A DNA stretch of 64,000 bases from Amaranthus tricolor (taxonomy: Eukaryota > Streptophyta > Magnoliopsida > Caryophyllales > Amaranthaceae). Location of the stretch: NCBI RefSeq assembly GCF_026212465.1, contig NC_080055.1:20887752-20951751 (forward strand). The letters run 5' to 3'. The translations under genes and the position numbers were made by a program. Shown piece by piece: positions 51,758 to 62,385 of this stretch. The number at the start of each line of letters is the position of its first letter. Positions within the stretch are counted from its first letter, which is position 1. The notes under the pieces are model-generated. The model did no database searches. It was given only the letters and a program-made list of their open reading frames with translations, and was not told where the DNA came from.

Positions 51758-52462
51758 TGTCATGGTATTATTTATTTATTTATTTATTTAAATTATTCAC
51801 GTTATATTACTTAAATACCCTTTGACCTTTCGGGTTGACTTTGACTTCCGGTCAATGGGCCTTTTTCTGAATCCCCCACCTTCCTTGAATGGCCCATGGG
51901 CTAGTTACTCCCAAATACCCTAACTTCCTGTACATAACCTCCTATATGACCTAACTTCCCACTCTCCCTCATTGGTTAGTTATCCTTCTTCCATGAGTAA
52001 CAACTGCCCACTGACATACTTCCCATTCATCCCACATTCCATGGTTCTCCTTTCCTAGTGCTGATAACCGCTCACCACTACCCCCATGATAATCAACCTC
52101 CTCCCTGAAATAACTTCCCTTCCTCCACTATAAATAGAGACAGCCATCAAAAAGGGAGGGATCCATCGAATAACAGTCCTTAAAAAGTCCTCACGACCTT
52201 CTAGCCTACAAAAGATATCAGCAACTTTTACCCTCATACACCTATTCTGGTGGTTGCCATCTCATTCTTATTCATTAATTTCCTAATTTACGTTCTAACT
52301 TGAGCGTCGGAGGGGTTTTCCGGGAGATCATCCCCCGGACAAGGCTAACGTGTTGTCTTGCAGGAATTCGAGTCGCTACCTCTTGCGAATCGCCGTTCCC
52401 GATAACACTTCCAATCTAAGTATTACAGGTGATTTCCACCTCCTCGTTTCATCACCGAAACA
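51758..52462 (+). repeat. Gypsy 5' LTR
   Basis: 705 bp, with TATA box TATAAATAG at 52129-52137 and C/T-rich sequence upstream of it. It starts with a (TTTA)n run shared by the 3' LTR. Confidence 0.95.
52129..52137 (+). promoter_or_regulatory. Gypsy LTR TATA box
   Basis: CCACTATAAATAGAGACAG, a strong plant-type core promoter; repeated in the 3' LTR at ~58891. Confidence 0.7.
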
Positions 52463-52463
52463 G

Positions 52464-52483
52464 TTTGGCGCCGTCTGTGGGGA
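52464..52483 (+). promoter_or_regulatory. Gypsy primer-binding site
   Basis: TTTGGCGCCGTCTGTGGGGA one base after the LTR end. The sequence class is familiar from Tat-lineage Gypsy elements. The matching tRNA was not determined. Confidence 0.7.
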
Positions 52484-52497
52484 GAGAATAAAAAGTT

Positions 52498-54784
52498 ATG
52501 GCTCCTAAAAGAAATCCCACACAAACCGCAACCGTGCATAGCACAGATACAGACACTTCCGCTGGTCACGCTAACAATCAAGCCGTGACTCGTCGTGATC
52601 TGGACATGCTAACGCGCAACCTCACTGCCGCCTTTTCCGAACAACTCCGCGCCTTCATGAATGGCGGACCAGATTAAAAATCTTCGTGAGAGAATCGAAC
52701 CCCAAGAGTTGTCTAAATCCCGCGGATCTCAGGATGGAAACTCGAGGATGTCACATTCCAGCAGACGCAATAAGAAGAGGCGGGAGAGATCGAGATCCCG
52801 CACAAGTTTCAGCAGGAGTAATCCACAAGATCGCGTATCCAAGACCGCCTCCCAAGATGCCCGGACCTATCTAGAAAGCAAAAAGCAGAAGGCATCCGAA
52901 AGCGTCCAATCGCTGGTGGATAGAAGGAGGCAAGAGAGGAAGAAGGCGCAGCTCGCAGGATCTAGCCATCCCGGGAGTCCTGTCACCATGCCCCGGAATG
53001 AGGTCGAGGTAAATAACCTCCCTGAAGATCCTACGCTAATAATCTCCCCGTTGGCTCCAAAAATACTAAATACCCCCAACCCGAGGAGAATAAAAATCCC
53101 AAACATGACGGCATTCGACGGCACGTCATGCCCCGAAGAACACTTGATGGCTTACAAAAATTTGATGCTGCACACTACCAACCCATCCTTGTAGTGTAAA
53201 TTCTTCCCAACTACTCTTACTGGAGTAGCCTTGACATGGTACACCTCCCTTCCGGGAGGAAGTATCCATAACTTTGCCTAATTAGAAGGCAAATTCCTAG
53301 GTCATTTTGTGGCATCCAGGAGGCAGGAGAAATCAAACTTCCATTTGCTTAGCATAACGCAACTGGAAGGGGAATCCATATCATCTTACTTGAAGAAATT
53401 CCATGAGGCAGTACTGGAGGTGACGAATTTGGAAGAATCAGTCGCCTTGAACGCCCTAATCAACGGAATGAAGGCTCAAAGACTGAAGTTCCAGTTGGTC
53501 GAAAGTCAGGTGAAGACATACGCGGAGGCCATGAAGCAATGTCAAAGTTATGTCACGGCCTCCGAGATATGTCAGGCACATGACCCAAAAAGGCGAAAGT
53601 CGGAAAATTAAGATGTCGCATCCTCCCATCAATCTTTATGGAACAGAGAGGAGCATTCGTCAAGGAGGGACAGGAATTACATGCCGCGTCGTCCAGAGCC
53701 CCCGTCAGACATGGGACCTCCACGATCCCGGCACGTATATATCGCGGAAGGGGAGTCCAGGACGCGGAATTTGCTAGACGGAGGTAACGACTCGATGTTC
53801 AATCGAAACAGGAAGGACATTTTCTTCGCTGTTCGAGATAAGTTGCCAACTCCACCTCCTACTACCACTCCTTCCGATAGACGCAACTACAATCTGTGGT
53901 GTGATTACCACAAAGAGCACGGCCATACTTTGGCCCAGTGCCGCGAACTCAAACGTATCCTACATCAATTGGCTGATGAAGGAAAACTGTCGAGGTTCGT
54001 TAACCGAAGGGACTATGACGCAAGAGGAGAAGCGGAAAGAAGGCAGTGGAATCAAAGACGCGGATCCCCCAAGAGGGATGAGGCAAGGCGTGAAAGTTCC
54101 AACACACAAGGAACTATCAACGTAATTTTCGGAGGATACACTGAAGAATATCCTACCATTCGAGCCGCGAAGGATAGCGTCCATACTCTGCTGAAAGGAC
54201 CTCTAAAAACCGTATCAAAGGGACCGATCATGAGATTTGATGCCACTACTTCCCAACTGTTGCAACAACCACACACTGATCCTTTAGTGGTTACCATCAA
54301 GATTAGACAAATGATGGTGAGGCGAGTATTGGTGGATACCGGAAGCACAGCCGATCTTATAATGATGGAATGCCTAAGAAAAATGAAATTCGAAGAAAAA
54401 CACCTGCAACCCCTTGATAAACCTTTGATTGGGTTTGGAGGAAACCAGGTCATTCCAATGGGAACAATCATACTCCCTGTGCGAGTAGGGGAAAGAAGCG
54501 GAAGCAGAACAATGCCCGTGCGATTCACGGTGGTAGATCTGGCGTTCCCCTACAACGCCATCATGGGACTCCCACTCATCAACAAGATCAAAGCGGCAAT
54601 CTTCCCTCACCAACTCTTGTTACAGTTTGAGCAGGACGACGGACAAGTGGGCATCCTCAAGGGAGACCAGGTAATGACCCGCCGATGTCTCATCAACACC
54701 ATGAAACGAGGAACTTCCGTCATCCCTTCTAAAAGAGGAAGGGGAGAAAAGTCTCCTTCCGTCATGAGTATAGATGGACTATAA
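52498..54784 (+). pseudogene. Gypsy gag-protease with stops and a frameshift
   Basis: Starts MAPKRNPTQTATVHS. A short duplication near 52660-52670 shifts the frame, after which one frame (ADQIKNLRERIEP onward) continues to 54784 with in-frame stops at 53192, near 53279 and at 53609. Recognisable parts are: a basic Arg/Ser-rich region; a retrotransposon gag domain (TALTGVA-type GVALTWYTSLPGGSI, then LEGESISSYLKKFHEAV); a zinc knuckle of the CDYHKEHGHTLAQCRELK type (~53911); and aspartic protease with RRVLVDTGSTADLI (~54321) and NAIMGLPLINKIKA. The frame ends after IDGL without entering RT. A Tat-type CxYH zinc knuckle supports lineage placement. No functional product is expected without stop suppression. 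Confidence 0.85.
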
Positions 54785-55179
54785 CCCTTATTCATCAGTC
54801 TCAATTTCAACTAAAAGCAGCGTTAGTCAAATTAGAAAATAGCTCTCATTCATTAGTTACAATCGTTTGTCCGTGACAATTTCAATTTCAATATAACAGA
54901 AGTTTCAACATTTTATTCATCATCCAATGTCAAGTTCCAACGTTTCCAATTATTCAGTGTTATATTCTACTTTCTCATAATTATCTAGTCTTCAAAATGA
55001 AGAGTTGTCAGACGTACTCGACATCCGTTCACACAGCCTTAAGTTATCAAGTATCCGACGCCTACTGAACTTCCTTATTGCAAATCTTGTTAAAATCAGT
55101 GTTTTCCATAGACTCGGCAGAAATCAGTGGCATCTGTAAAGTAGGATCCCAAAATAGGTCTTAAAAGCTAAGAACCTTG

Positions 55180-57990
55180 GGATAAATCCAAGTATGAAAG
55201 GATTGCTCATAATTCGTCTGACTTATAGACGTGACTGGTTAGTTGCCGCATCATCCATACTAGCTGTGGAATGTGTTGAGGTCACATCATCCTCGTTAAC
55301 GTTGCACTTTATCACAATTCCTTCAAGCGCTGATCTAAGTCACGACCAACATGGTAGGCACCAACACGCCCAATCCGTGAAGTCGACAAATCGGGCCCCT
55401 TATATTTGCTAACGGAAGCGTTCACCACACATCCGCGGAAGTATTCTGTTTTCCACGAAGTGCCCGACAATTGCAAAAAGTAGTTGAGGCTTCTGAATTG
55501 AATCTTTAAAACTTGTAAAAGATATCACGAAGAAGCTGCAATGGCTATAGATTTTCGAGAATATTGGTCGTGTCTGCAGAGTCTATAAGTCGGACTCTAT
55601 ATATGACCAACTTTCTTGCAATTTTCCTAAGTTATGAAGATTCCGCAATGAATCCATGCAGGTATTATTTATTCCGCGGCAATGTTCTATATAGCTGAGA
55701 TCAATTGCCTGGGTGTTGCCCTACAATTCTTATAAGGCATGAAAAATTATTGTGAAAGATGTCCGTGTCATCGATAAGTCGGACCCCCAAAGAAGGGTCA
55801 ATATACATAATTTTTCTTATTTATTTAGCTGTATCCGTGGAGTCGATAAGTCAGATTCCGATTAGAATGGAAATATAGACAATTTTTCTAAGTACCTAGA
55901 CACTTGAATGTGTCCGGGGAGTCAATAAGTCAGACTCCCAAGGTGTGTGAAGATGTCGATAATTTCTCTAAGTTATCAGGCTTCCTCATGAAGCCGGAGG
56001 GTCGATAAGTCGGACCCTAATTTAGACCCAAAAAGGTAAAAACGTTGGGAAAAATCTAAGCATGAGGATTGTTCATTCTACCATCTGACTTATAGATGTG
56101 GCGGATCTTTTGCCGCGTCACTCGTGATAGCCGCGGAATAAAAATGAAGCCGCGTCATCCTCCTCAGCGTTACAAACCCCTACATGATCAACTTCCAATT
56201 TTTCAAAGTTCCAATAAATCCGTGCTCATTGTGGAAAGATTTTCGTATTGTCCGTATGGGTGAAGACGTGGACCCTTACATTTATTCCGCGGCATAAATA
56301 ATATGAGGCTTGTCAAGAAGAGAAATCTTTCAAAGTATTTGCTCATTTCGCGTCATAGAAGAATAAGGGACTTGTTAAGACGAGAAAAATTGTGAGTATT
56401 TTTATTGTTCCGCGATGTTGATAAGTCGGACACCCAAAGTGTGTGAAAATATTGATAATTTCTCTAAGTTATCAAATTTCCTATCGACGCCGTAGAGTCG
56501 ATAAGTCGGACCCTAAATTACACTCCAAAGGAAATATAAAAAATTCTAAGTATGGAGATTACCCATTCTACCTTCCGACTTATAAATCTGGTGAATCCTT
56601 ATTCCGCGTCATCCTCCTTAGCGTCATATGAGCAACTTCCAATTTTTCAAAGCATTCTTATTAATCCGTGATATCGATAAGTCGAACCCCCAGATGCTCC
56701 TAATAGATTTGGAAATATTCCAAGTATGGAAGGATTTTTTATGTCGAATGTGCAGTTGAAAACGCGGACTATTAGTTCGCGTCATGATTAAATCAAAGAC
56801 GCAGAAATATTCTGAGCGAAAGTCTGAGCCGCGTCGTCAGTTGCTCACGTGATTTATTACTATGGATTTGAGACATATTTATGCCGCGACATATTACCCT
56901 CCTAAGACTCCACGACATAAAAATAGCGAGAAGGAAGATTTAACAATAAAGTTAGTATCTTGTCCGTGGGGTCGACAAGTCGGACCCTCCTAGGTGGTGA
57001 TTTCGCGGCCTTAATTATAATATAATCCGAAACGGAAGGGAGGAAACCGTCATATTATCCGCAAGATAGACAAGTCGGACCCCCCTTTGGTAAGCAAATT
57101 CCAAAAAAATTCTAAGTCATGGGATAGCCGCAAAATTAAAGTAGCACAAACTGGGCTGGGAGCATCAAATTATAAAAATCCGCGACATGCTACATAAGTA
57201 GAAGGCTGTCTCTCTTGGTTCCAGGTGCTGCATGTTAAATTGGAGGTCGCGGCATCGAACCTCCACAACTTCATTTTTTGCTGCTGGAAGGTAGAAGCTA
57301 AACTGGAGGAATTGAAACATTAAATGTCCGTGCAAAATGTTACATGTTGGCAATGTTGTCTCAGTTGGTCCCAAGTACCGCACGTTGTATTGGAGGACGC
57401 GGATCAAGCCCTCATCTCTACATTTTTGCTGCTGTATGGTATGGACGGCTGGGGCTGTTATCCGTGGCTTGAGTTATTCTATTCGCTTTCCTCTTGGATT
57501 TATTAAAAAAAAAAGAAAAGAGAAAAAGAAAAATAATAATAATAATAATAATAAATAATAAAATAAAATAATAATAAAAAACAAAAATTGGTGTGATCCG
57601 CATAGTAAACAAGTCGGACCCCTATTGGGGGCGATCTTATCTCAAAAATTCTAAGTATTGGAGTTTCCACTTTCCACGGCATTATAGTATTATAGGCTGG
57701 GCTGGAGTTGCTGAAATATAAAAAGCACGCGCGAAATACTAGATATGGTTGACGCTGTCTCAGTTGGTTGGAATGCCTTTGCTATGCTTCTTTGGTCGCG
57801 GGATCGAACCTTCACCGTTACATTTTTGCTGCCTGGTGATATAAGACAGCTGGGCTACCTCATGGCACGCTACAAGCCGCGAACTTCGGGCGATTTATTC
57901 CGGGATGTCAGGTAAAGATTCTTCGTGTTAGTCGACAAGTCGACCCCATTGTGTGGGTCCAAACTCGAAATATTCTAAGTACTGAAAATA
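55180..57990 (+). repeat. Composite repeat array built on ATAAGTC hairpins
   Basis: A core GTCGATAAGTCGGACCC or variant occurs about a dozen times (55578, 55771, 55839, 55917, 55998, 56414, 56494, 56667, 56968, 57071, 57608, 57931, and a weaker copy at 55380). Many are preceded by TCCGNGG-like sequence. In reverse orientation the core appears as CTGACTTATAGA (55218, 56085) and CCGACTTATAAAT (56575). A second motif, TCTAAGTATGGA or variant, alternates with it (55188, 56053, 56543, 56713, 57112, 57648, 57976). Three larger units (from ~55188, ~56053 and ~56543) also share CATTCTACC, CGCGTCATCCTCCT and CAACTTCCAATTTTTCAAAG blocks. Confidence 0.78.
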
Positions 57991-58165
57991 GTCACGTCAT
58001 CCAAGTATTCAAAGCTAGGCGGGAAGCATCAATTTAATTATTAGTCCGTGCAAGTTATTACTTAATAGCAAGGATATCTCAGTTGATCTCAAGTGCTGTC
58101 CGCGCTACTAAGGGTTGCAGGATCAAACCTCCATAACTACATTTTTGCTAATTGTGTGATACGGA
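57185..58165 (+). repeat. Four tRNA-like modules
   Basis: Modules near 57208-57275, 57340-57415, 57745-57825 and 58063-58140 each contain an A-box-like TGTCTCAGTTGGT (or TATCTCAGTTGATC) and, 40-50 bases later, a B-box-like GGGATCGAACCTTC, GGATCAAACCTCC or GGCATCGAACCTCC. Each is followed by ACATTTTTGCTG or a similar tail. This matches the internal promoter layout of tRNA genes or tRNA-derived SINEs. None is an intact tRNA by eye. Confidence 0.55.
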
Positions 58166-58519
58166 TGAAGGGAGCTATTCCGCGGCATACGTCAAGCCGC
58201 GGCTCGGTTGGCATTACTCGTTCCTCTCTAATTCGGAGCGTTTTTCACGATGACTTTAAAAAGGCTATAACTTTTTCGTTATAACTCGAAATTCGACGTG
58301 TGAACTGTCGATTCGAAGCTTACGAGCCAAATTTTCCTAATCCGTCAGAAGGTCTGCCAGATTGTGGCCGTATTACTCCTCATGAGCTTTCGAGTATTCT
58401 CTACGATCATGTTTCTTCATTAAACCAAGTCCGACGGACACTTATTTTTTCCGCATAAAGGAAGATGTTTCTGATTGTTGGGGCTATTCCTCACATCATC
58501 CTTCATGCGTGGGGCTAAA

Positions 58520-59224
58520 TGTCATGGTATTATTTATTTATTTATTTATTTAAATTATTCACGTTATATTATTTTAATACCCCTTGACCTTTCGGGTTGA
58601 CTTTGACTTCTGGTCAATGGGCCTTTTTCTGAATCCCCCACCTTCCTTGAATGGCCCATGGGCTAGTTACTCCCAAATACCCTAACTTCCTGTACATAAC
58701 CTCCTATATGACCTAACTTCCCACTCTCCCTCATTGGTTAGTTATCCTTCTTCCATGAGTAACAACTGCCCACTGACATACTTCCCATTCATCCCACATT
58801 CCATGGTTCTCCTTTCCTAGTGCTGATAACCGCTCACCACTACCCCCATGATAATCAACCTCCTCCCTGAAATAACTTCCCTTCCTCCACTATAAATAGA
58901 GACAGCCATCAAAAAGGGAGGGATCCATCGAATAACAGTCCTTAAAAAGTCCTCACGACCTTCTAGCCTACAAAAGATATCAGCAACTTTTACCCTCATA
59001 CACCTATTCTGGTGGTTGCCATCTCATTCTTATTCATTAATTTCCTAATTTACGTTCTAACTTGAGCGTCGGAGGGGTTTTCCGGGAGATCATCCCCCGG
59101 ACAAGGCTAACGTGTTGTCTTGCAGGAATTCGAGTCGCTACCTCTTGCGAATCGCCGTTCCCGATAACGATTCCAATCTAAGTATTACAGGTGATTTCTA
59201 CCTCCTCGTTTCATCACCGAAACA
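58520..59224 (+). repeat. Gypsy 3' LTR
   Basis: 705 bp. Differs from the 5' LTR at about seven sites: TTATTTTAATACCCC versus TTACTTAAATACCCT, CTTCTGG versus CTTCCGG, AACGATTCC versus AACACTTCC, and TTTCTACC versus TTTCCACC. Confidence 0.95.
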
Positions 59225-59373
59225 ATAATAATAATAATAACATAGAAAAAGCGGAAAAATCATATGTTAAGATAGACGAAAGCTTGATCATTAGCATGAA
59301 TTCGTCATCAACTAATTCCGTAGATTTTAATGGAAGTAGCTCTTTTCCTCGTGGCGAAGAAAACGAGTTTTAG
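59225..59373 (+). pseudogene. MYB exon 3, right part and stop codon
   Basis: After the ATAAT duplication the AAT codons resume in the same frame, then encode IEKAEKSYVKIDESLI, a Ser/Asn-rich region and the terminal FPRGEENEF before TAG. The flanks join in frame once one duplication copy is discounted, so exon 3 was intact when the Gypsy element arrived. Confidence 0.87.
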
Positions 59374-59626
59374 CTGGAGTTGTTGACTTATTTGTTTTTA
59401 GATGGTTTGATGGCGGATCATGTAGCTTAACACGATATTATATTTATTGTTATTAAGGATGAACTCAACCGAAAGCTTACAATCAGCTTGACTACTTAAA
59501 AATTATTTTATATAAAAGATAGATATGACTGTATGGGTTATTGAATTGAATTTTTAATATGATATTAAAAAATTATTTTAATAATAAAAAATTTTATGTT
59601 GAAAGTTGAAATAAGGTTATTATATA
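59374..59626 (+). other. MYB 3' flank / likely 3' UTR
   Basis: AT-rich. No coding sequence. Candidate AATAAA-like signals are too common here to choose one. Confidence 0.5.
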
Positions 59627-59881
59627 TTCTCTCCGGTTTTAAATGTTCTTCCCATTTACTTTTTGCAAGTTTTCAAAATAAATTTTAAGCATTAATATCT
59701 CTAAATACGCATCATAAAAATTATAAAAAATCTATAATAAAAAGGTATACATTAAGACGAATCTAACAAGATCTCACATAAATATATTTTATCATAGATA
59801 TATGTCTTAAAAATCTTAATCAAATTTCTCTCTCCAAAATAGAATATTCTAAACAGGAAGAATATTAGAAAACAGAAAGAG
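59627..59881. mobile_element. Stowaway-like MITE
   Basis: Left TTCTCTCCGGTTTTAAATG. The reversed right end is CTCTTTCTGTTTTCTAATA. TA on both sides. The interior has AAGACGAATCTAACAAGATCTC, a block common to Stowaway-type relics at 11038 and 24870. The last block spans 59754-59775. Confidence 0.6.
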
Positions 59882-59894
59882 TATTATTTATTTT

Positions 59895-61990
59895 TGTAAC
59901 AACCCGACTTAACGTTGACTGAGTAAACAGGGTCATCACGGGGTTTATTTCCCAAGAAAACTGAAATCACACTTACAAAACTTGAGTAAAGGGGTCACAA
60001 GCTCTTTAACATGACTAACTCAGTTAAATCTCAAAACAAACATCTAACTAAAACACAAGATAATCATACAATTCTCTACAAGTCGAATATAACCAACACA
60101 ACTAAATCTAATATACATTTATCCAAAATTCTAATACAAATCTACAAATTCCTACGTGTTCAGCTCATTATACATCTTTGGAATGCTATTCAACACCGCT
60201 AACCCATCGTTCCCGAGCGGTTCTGATCTGTTAATCAAACTAAAAGATGAAAACAACAGAAGGTCAGATTAAACTGAATGAGAAGTAACAATCCAAAACG
60301 ACAAAACACAGTAAATCAAATCATAGGTTTAAAAGCAACATCAATTTCCTAGATCTATGTGCGCACAGGGAGTCTAGTTGAGAGGAACACCCATAGCTCT
60401 AAGGCTATGTCACTCTCGGGTGAAGCTAGTCAATATCTGAATGACAATTCGCTTCAAAACAGGGAGTATGGAACAATGCTCCTCAACTCCGTCAATAACC
60501 AGTTCACAAGCCCGATCCATTGACCATATCATAATATCAACATAAGCAGTCACAACAACATTTGTCTCAATCAATTTTCAATTTCAAAAGAACTTTTATA
60601 AAACTATTTTACACGAAAAGTAGTCTGGCCAGACCCTTTGAGGGACTGCTACTACTCACCAACAAGACACTTCAAAGAGCCGTGATCAATTTGCAGCTAT
60701 CAACTAGAAAGGTTCCTCAATGACGTCGCTTCCTGAAGCATAACAAACATAACATCAGAACAAAGCGTTCGATACTACAAATTAGGTTCATATAGCTCAT
60801 TGTATCTCCTCGTAAGACCGCATCTTAGTTCCATCTTCTATTCTAATATTTCTAATTTCAAAGATTGCGCAAGTTATAACTCTAACCCCCAAAAATCATG
60901 AGAAAATATATAACCTTAATTAAAACTAGCTTATATTCTTGTAAAGATCGTACGTCTCCACAATTCCCTTTGTATTCCAATTCAAACACTTCCATGTTCA
61001 TCTAAACTCAAAACCAAGAAACTAAACAAGATTAACAAACTATCCAAAAGAAAGATTCAGCTAGTTTATCCATTCAACTAATAATTTCCACACAAACCCT
61101 AAATACGCTCAAGCACAACCAATCATATAATCAAGAGTTATATCCAACACTTACATTTATCCAACTATTTGATTAATAAGAACAACAAGATTTATCCACT
61201 ATTAGTAATTTCACGAGAATATCCTAATATTCAAGAACATCAAATTTCCATAATCTTTCTACATTTAACATCCTATCGATATTCTAATCTTTGTAAATTA
61301 CGTACTAATTAATAATTCCAACAAATTGTTTCAATATTCCACAATCTACCATCTATACATCATAAAACCCAAATTACATTTGATTTTAGAATTCTTCCCC
61401 AAAATTCCTCAATCACAATCTCTTATATTCACATATCAATCATCACTAGATTCATTTAATTTAAAGTAAACACACACATATAATTATACTTGAGGTTTCC
61501 ATTATTTTCATGGTGACAAGATTCTTGAATGTATTAACACAATAATAAGGTTCAAGGAAAGAACAATAGAAAATTGATTCAATAGAGTATTATAAAATGG
61601 CAAGGGAAAGGCACAATTTCAAGAAAAGCAAAGGTGTTACACCCGACTGATTTTGTGAAGGAGATATAGGTTAATTGGCTACGTTTTTCCCCAGAAAAAG
61701 GACACCAAAAATCGACCGGAAATGGCCTGCTGCCACGGCTATTGTCGCCTGTTTTGAGGAGAAGTAACCACCGAGAAATAGTGATGGTTCTTGGGCACAC
61801 GATCTTAGGGACCAAGAGAGGAAAGATCGACTTCTTGCTTGCAGAATTTTAGTAAAAATCTGCCATTTTCAGAGGGAAATGGCAAGAGAAGGAGGAAAGT
61901 GTTTATGGAGTTCTGATTTGTTCAACTGTGAAGCATGGTTTTGCTGATTCATTGGGTTTATTCGAAATGAGAGAAAGAAGAAGAATTTTG
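59895..61990 (-). mobile_element. Antisense LTR-like relic (boundaries uncertain)
   Basis: On the minus strand the sequence ends TTAAGTCGGGTTGTTACA at 59895, a form typical of the 3' end of chromovirus-type Gypsy LTRs. The next 2 kb is non-coding, moderately complex and C/A-rich on the plus strand, as an antisense LTR would be. No primer-binding site or gypsy coding region adjoins it, so a solo or truncated LTR is likely. CAATTTT at 60572-60578 would give a 5-bp ATTTT duplication with 59890-59894 and a 679-bp LTR, but this could be chance. A second similar motif, TGTTACACCCGACTG, lies at ~61634. Confidence 0.4.
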
Positions 61991-62385
61991 GGTAGTTTAA
62001 CCAAATTAAAAAAGAATTACATTCAGACTATATATTTATATTATGTATATTTAAGGTCATACACGTATTAATAATTCTCTTAAATTCACTCGTCTTAAAT
62101 TATTAATTTCTCAAATGTTACAATTTTAATTAAATAAGATAAAGTTATTGAGGAATTAGTTTTTTTAATGTTTGTTCTTGGAGATACCATTTAATTAAAC
62201 ATGGCACACCCAAGGGTTTAATTGATGATTCAGATAAAATCTGATCTCTAATCTTGATCTAGTTATTTTTATTTTTCATCAATTATTCCACTTAATTAGG
62301 GTAGACTCTAACAACACTAAAAACTCTAACAATCTTTTACCAAGTCTATGAGTATTTAAAACATTTTAAATCTTATTTTCTAACA
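61991..62385. other. AT-rich spacer, probably partly the LTR of the right-hand Copia relic
   Basis: Contains repeated CTCTAACAACACTA / CTCTAACAATC motifs at 62307-62335. TAACA at 62381-62385 would be the TG…-type LTR border on the minus strand. Confidence 0.4.

Larger units (their letters stand above)
54785..58519 (+). other. Non-coding interior of the Gypsy element
   Basis: 3.7 kb in which no RT, RNase H or integrase motif is readable in any frame. The start (to ~55170) is T/C-rich unique sequence; 55180-57990 is a composite degenerate repeat array; 57185-58180 contains tRNA-like modules; and a small (AAT)n/A-rich stretch lies at 57507-57585. GCGTGGGGCTAAA at ~58507-58519 is the candidate polypurine tract before the 3' LTR. 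Confidence 0.7.
51758..59224 (+). mobile_element. Ty3-Gypsy (Tat-like) element with gag-protease only, in MYB exon 3
   Basis: 7467 bp with 705-bp LTRs beginning TGTCATGG and ending CCGAAACA. The duplication ATAAT is exact (51753-51757, 59225-59229), though within an AAT repeat. The primer-binding region TTTGGCGCCGTCTGTGGGGA is typical of Tat/Retand-type Gypsy elements. Gag and aspartic protease occupy 52498-54784. The following 3.7 kb, where RT, RNase H and integrase should be, has no such domains and is a repeat array. LTRs differ at about seven positions by eye (~1%). It must have moved using enzymes from a relative. Confidence 0.92.

Noticed and set aside
52055..52237. 60-codon minus-strand frame, repeated at 58817-58999
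   Set aside because: LTR duplicate sequence.
54052..54528. 158-codon minus-strand frame opposite Gypsy protease
   Set aside because: Antisense shadow of the gag-protease frame, which carries recognisable motifs.
55180..57990. CRISPR-like array
   Set aside because: Repeats are degenerate, unevenly spaced and inside a plant LTR retrotransposon; no CRISPR features.
57185..58165. Genuine tRNA genes
   Set aside because: A/B-box-like motifs are present, but acceptor and anticodon stems could not be paired into a cloverleaf by eye.
61579..61815. 78-codon minus-strand frame
   Set aside because: Lies inside the LTR-like relic; no recognisable domain and no neighbouring exon.
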